Shown: positions 30,693-33,366 of the stretch, one piece after another
How positions within the stretch are numbered: the first letter of the stretch is position 1
Layout: each line of letters begins with the position of its first letter
Origin: CAZZDA01 sp964652585
Lineage (GTDB): Bacteria; Patescibacteriota; Patescibacteriia; UBA1544
Length of the DNA stretch: 33,366 nucleotides
Direction: 5' to 3'
Assembly: GCA_964652585.1 (NCBI GenBank)
Contig: CAZZDA010000007.1
Location: 1 to 33,366 of the forward strand
Made by a program: the position numbers and the translations under genes
Notes under the pieces: generated by a model
The model's input: the letters and a program-made list of their open reading frames with translations, nothing else
Database searches by the model: none
Told to the model about the DNA's origin: nothing

Positions 30693-31463
30693 ATGAAAAA
30701 AATATTTATAGGTATAGGAATTGTTCTAGCACTTTTAATAATAGTAATAGTGCTTATAGTCACCGTATTTGTATTGCCAAATCGAAATACTATAATAAGA
30801 GAAGATCCTGCATTGTTACGTCAAGCGCCAAACGTAATTGATAATACGACAACCAATCTAAAGGAGGATCAAAATAATACTAACAATACTACTATGCAAA
30901 AAACATACAACACACCACCGTCCATGGTCATTGACCCGCAAGGTTTCTATATTGCGGTGATGCATACTACAGAGGGTGATATAACACTTGAACTTGATGC
31001 ACAAGCAATGCCCAAAACCGTTAATAATTTTGTGTTTCTCGCGCAAGAAAAATTCTACGATAATACTATTTTTCATCGGGTGATGAAAGGATTTATGATC
31101 CAGGGCGGCGATCCAAAAGGAGATGGTACGGGTGGTCCGGGCTATCGTTTTGATGACGAGCCGTTTTCAGGCGAATATACGCGCGGCACAATTGCCATGG
31201 CAAATGCGGGACCAAATACCAATGGTAGTCAATTCTTTATTATGCACGAGGATTACCCTCTACCGCCAAATTATGTAATATTTGGGAAAGTGCACGAAGG
31301 CATGAAAGTGGTAGACACTATTGCCGCTGCTCCAGTTGATCGGAGCATCACTGGTGAGGTGTCTCAACCACAGCAACCGGTTACGGTCACCTCTATTGAA
31401 ATAAGGAATATAAATGACGAGATACAGCCTGAACCGATTACAGCACAGAGTCCGGGGGAGTAA
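30693..31463 (+). CDS. Membrane-anchored cyclophilin-type peptidyl-prolyl isomerase
   Basis: The 256 residues have an N-terminal membrane anchor (about 5-29: IGIGIVLALLIIVIVLIVTV), an Asn/Thr-rich linker (about 30-80) and a cyclophilin domain (about 86-240). Catalytic and binding motifs are clear: FHRVMKGFMIQGGDPKGDGT with the catalytic Arg, TIAMANAGPNTNGSQFFI and YVIFGKVHEGMKVVD. It should act on exported proteins at the outer face of the membrane, together with the parvulin at 24408-25625. It starts 24 nt after tRNA-Gln in an AT-only stretch with no RBS. Confidence 0.93.
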   Translation: MKKIFIGIGIVLALLIIVIVLIVTVFVLPNRNTIIREDPALLRQAPNVIDNTTTNLKEDQNNTNNTTMQKTYNTPPSMVIDPQGFYIAVMHTTEGDITLELDAQAMPKTVNNFVFLAQEKFYDNTIFHRVMKGFMIQGGDPKGDGTGGPGYRFDDEPFSGEYTRGTIAMANAGPNTNGSQFFIMHEDYPLPPNYVIFGKVHEGMKVVDTIAAAPVDRSITGEVSQPQQPVTVTSIEIRNINDEIQPEPITAQSPGE

Positions 31464-31476
31464 GAGATAAAAAAGA

Positions 31477-32124
31477 ATGTCAGTAAAAAATACTCACATC
31501 ACAGAGCAAGAGTCCACCGAAGGAAATGATCTCCCTGACGGAAAAGTAGGGGAGATTATTTCGTGGTATGAACAGAGCTTAGTTTTTCCAAAAACAAAAC
31601 CATCAAAACAATTTCTACTTTGCCCTATAGGACTTGTCGGGGCAGGGAAAACAACTGTCGTGAAGCCATTGAGCAAAAAACTTAATCTATTGCGTATTTC
31701 AACTGATGAAATAAGGTTATTGCTGAGAGAAAAGGGTTATAATTATCTACGTACAAAAGAAATAGCTTATACTATAGTTAAAAATTATCTTGGAAAGGGG
31801 TATAGTATAGCCATTGATGCGGATTGTGTATCTCCAGAAACACAACAGCACATTAAGCGCTTGCGAGAAAAATATAGATTAGAGATTATTTGGATTCATA
31901 TTAACCCTCTTCATACGTTTATAGAACAAAAATTACGAACTTATCCGTATACATCAGAAGGACTTTTTAAAAATGCGCAAGTTGGTATAGAAAATTATAA
32001 ACGAAGAAAATCGCTCCATAAAAACATCAACTTTCCTTTTACATATACTTTCAATACGTCGCAACCTGATCTTCAATCACAAATAGATGAAGCGGTGAAA
32101 GAAATACGTAAAAAAATAGATTAA
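31477..32124 (+). CDS. P-loop kinase-like protein (AAA_33/zeta-toxin-like), substrate unknown
   Basis: The 215-residue soluble protein has Walker A in LLCPIGLVGAGKTTVVKPLS (about 47-66), then LRISTDEIRLLLREKGYNY, a pattern seen in AAA_33-type P-loop kinases, and IAIDADCVSPETQQHIKRLR, where the Asp at the end of the strand would be the Walker B-like acid. A late Tyr/Lys/Arg-rich helix (NAQVGIENYKRRKSL) may form the lid. Substrates of such kinases range from nucleosides and sugars to RNA ends; none can be chosen here. It follows the cyclophilin by 13 nt and may share its transcript. No antitoxin-like partner is seen, so a toxin role is not supported. Confidence 0.7.
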   Translation: MSVKNTHITEQESTEGNDLPDGKVGEIISWYEQSLVFPKTKPSKQFLLCPIGLVGAGKTTVVKPLSKKLNLLRISTDEIRLLLREKGYNYLRTKEIAYTIVKNYLGKGYSIAIDADCVSPETQQHIKRLREKYRLEIIWIHINPLHTFIEQKLRTYPYTSEGLFKNAQVGIENYKRRKSLHKNINFPFTYTFNTSQPDLQSQIDEAVKEIRKKID

Positions 32125-32152
32125 GGGTAGATTTTTCTTTTGTTCATATATT

Positions 32153-32161
32153 TGCTATACT
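32153..32161 (+). promoter_or_regulatory. Extended -10 promoter of the DUF4349 gene
   Basis: TGCTATACT is a good extended -10 box (TG, one base, TATACT) without a clear -35. The predicted start near 32168 leaves a leader of about 28 nt before the ATG at 32196. Confidence 0.45.
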
Positions 32162-32195
32162 ATAAGCATATTTATCTTTTCAAAATACAGAGTAT

Positions 32196-33221
32196 ATGAA
32201 AAATATTTTACACGATATTGACTGGAGAAATCTGCCGGTCGCGAAAATGATAGGATTGGGTTTTCTCGCTGTACTCTTTTTTACTGTTGCGGTGTGGTTG
32301 ATCGGCTTTGCATTTCGTTCCGCTTTTAGGGGGCCGCAAACATTTGACAGCAGCATGCCGCCGCAAATGGGTGTTGCATATAAGAGTATGCCTTTTGAAG
32401 AAATGGGTGGCGGAGGTGATGTTATGGGGTTATCGCAGCGTAATATCATCTACGATCAAGGGTACACACCTGGTGCAGACGCCGAAGCGTTTGAGATAAC
32501 CGAGTATACGGGAACCATAAAAACAAGCAACTTGGATCGTGTGTGCGGAGAAATTGAAGTCTTGAGAGCGCACGACTATGTTATTTTTGAAAATGCGAAT
32601 CGCTATGAGCGAGGGTGCAATTACACATTTAAGGTGGAAAATGAAAAAGCAGAGGAAGTGCTAAGTGTTATTGAAGGTTTGAAGCCCGAGGATTTGACTG
32701 CGAATACGAAAACGATTAAGCGACAAATTGATGACTATACCAATGAAATTGAGATTCTGGAGAAAAAACTTATTTCTGTTGAACAAACATTATTTGATGC
32801 ACAAGAGGCATACGACGAACTGACGGTTCTTGCAACGAGAGCGCAAGACGTGGAAACTTTGGCAAAAATTATTGACAGTAAAATTAATTTGATCGAGCGG
32901 CTTACCCAAGAGCGTATTAATATTAAAGAACGAATTGATCGTCTAAATCGCTCAAAAGCGGAGCAGCTGGATCGTTTGAGCTTTACCTTCTTCCGCATCA
33001 ATGTGTATGAATTTTTGATCATTGACGGAAAAGCGCTTAAAGATTCGTGGCTAGCGGAAGCTCAAAGTTTTGTGCGCGAATTCAATAAGGTAATACAAGA
33101 TGTAACACTGAACTTGGCAGGATACCTTTTGCGCCTCATACAAATAGCTATTTATCTCTTACTGGCACTCTTCGTGATAAAATACGGTTGGCGCTTCGTC
33201 AAACGCATTTGGAGGTATTAG
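32196..33221 (+). CDS. DUF4349 membrane protein
   Basis: The 341 residues have an N-terminal membrane segment (about 17-38), a small alpha/beta domain (about 100-168: EITEYTGTIKTSNLDRVCGE and a strand region with C149), a long coiled coil (about 175-265: IDDYTNEIEILEKKLISVEQ and on to INIKERIDRLNRSKAEQ) and a C-terminal membrane segment (about 305-330: LAGYLLRLIQIAIYLLLALF). This order is that of DUF4349 proteins, whose function is unknown. A Gly/Met-rich low-complexity stretch (about 52-82) follows the first segment. Both ends are in the membrane and the middle is probably outside. A clear terminator follows. Confidence 0.85.
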   Translation: MKNILHDIDWRNLPVAKMIGLGFLAVLFFTVAVWLIGFAFRSAFRGPQTFDSSMPPQMGVAYKSMPFEEMGGGGDVMGLSQRNIIYDQGYTPGADAEAFEITEYTGTIKTSNLDRVCGEIEVLRAHDYVIFENANRYERGCNYTFKVENEKAEEVLSVIEGLKPEDLTANTKTIKRQIDDYTNEIEILEKKLISVEQTLFDAQEAYDELTVLATRAQDVETLAKIIDSKINLIERLTQERINIKERIDRLNRSKAEQLDRLSFTFFRINVYEFLIIDGKALKDSWLAEAQSFVREFNKVIQDVTLNLAGYLLRLIQIAIYLLLALFVIKYGWRFVKRIWRY

Positions 33222-33240
33222 TAACAGGCAAGATACTTAA

Positions 33241-33275
33241 AACACCGGGTGTTGAAAAAGGTGCTCGGTGTTTTA
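33241..33275 (+). terminator. Intrinsic terminator of the DUF4349 gene
   Basis: AACACCGGGTGT (33241-33252) pairs with GTGCTCGGTGTT (33261-33272), 12 pairs including G-U, with loop TGAAAAAG and a T-rich tail TTTTATT. It begins 19 nt after the stop codon. No gene is seen from here to the window end (33276-33366). Confidence 0.8.
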
Positions 33276-33366
33276 TTATGGAAAATTGTAGTATGTTAAT
33301 TATTCATTTTATATCACTAGTGTCCGGTTAAAAATCCAATAAAGACAGTTGTTTCTGAGTCTGCTC

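Noticed and set aside
31477..32124. Zeta-type toxin
   Set aside because: There is no small antitoxin partner, and the P-loop and STDE pattern also fits many metabolic kinases.
1..33366. CRISPR array
   Set aside because: No regularly spaced direct repeats with unique spacers and no cas genes were seen. The repeats found are palindromes or dispersed single copies.
1..33366. Recoded TGA (as in Gracilibacteria/Absconditabacteria)
   Set aside because: TGA ends the STAS-like gene in an ATGA overlap with murB and the second restriction gene, and known proteins show no internal in-frame TGA.

Overview
The window looks like a scaffold from a small-genome Candidate Phyla Radiation bacterium, most likely Parcubacteria/Patescibacteria. 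This is an inference from gene content and style: DUF4012, DUF4349 and DUF11-type surface proteins, SpoIIAA/STAS-like small proteins, long HPF beside secA, AT-rich intergenic starts with almost no Shine-Dalgarno sequence on the + strand, and GC-rich palindromes scattered between and inside genes. TGA is used as an ordinary stop. A run of 100 Ns (8869-8968), flanked by an identical 55-bp sequence, marks an unmerged scaffold join inside the RNase P RNA gene.

Layout. 1-1472: a C-terminal fragment and an intact copy of a STAS-like protein, then murB with an ATGA overlap. 1477-2519: a minus-strand operon of a lone receiver-domain protein and an unrecognised partner, with its own promoter, strong RBSs and terminator. 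2676-6179: hpf and secA, an order also seen in Firmicutes. 6198-6501: a small frameshifted minus-strand gene. 6637-8344: a peroxide and superoxide defence operon (PerR-type regulator, Fe/Mn superoxide dismutase, 2-Cys peroxiredoxin) with a promoter, an overlapping palindromic operator and a terminator. 8366-9279: a 1-kb RNA region with an unidentified promoter-to-terminator small RNA and rnpB, whose P1 helix can be extended to 28 bp by flanking repeats. 9295-16781: a surface glycan locus (polyprenyl-phosphate sugar phosphotransferase, three GT4 glycosyltransferases, a DUF4012 protein). 16794-20504: a single-chain restriction-modification enzyme, AT-rich and probably acquired. 20520-25625: a DUF11-like surface protein, tgt, an FtsB/DivIC-like protein, a 181-bp MITE inserted exactly at that gene's stop codon, and a membrane-anchored parvulin PPIase. 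25649-28063: a second, different single-chain restriction-modification enzyme. 28131-28402: tRNA-Thr and a broken tRNA-Gly carrying a GC-rich double hairpin in its T-loop. 28524-30128: ftsEX. 30273-33221: a small membrane protein, tRNA-Gln, a membrane-anchored cyclophilin, a P-loop kinase-like protein and a DUF4349 protein.

Together the genes cover envelope building and division (murB, ftsEX, FtsB-like, glycan synthesis, surface proteins), secretion and extracytoplasmic folding (secA, parvulin, cyclophilin), ribosome hibernation, oxidative-stress defence and restriction. The most interesting material is non-coding: the rnpB flanking repeats, the orphan RNA beside it, the stop-codon MITE, the chimeric tRNA-Gly and a recurring promoter-linked ACAGTTGACA motif.
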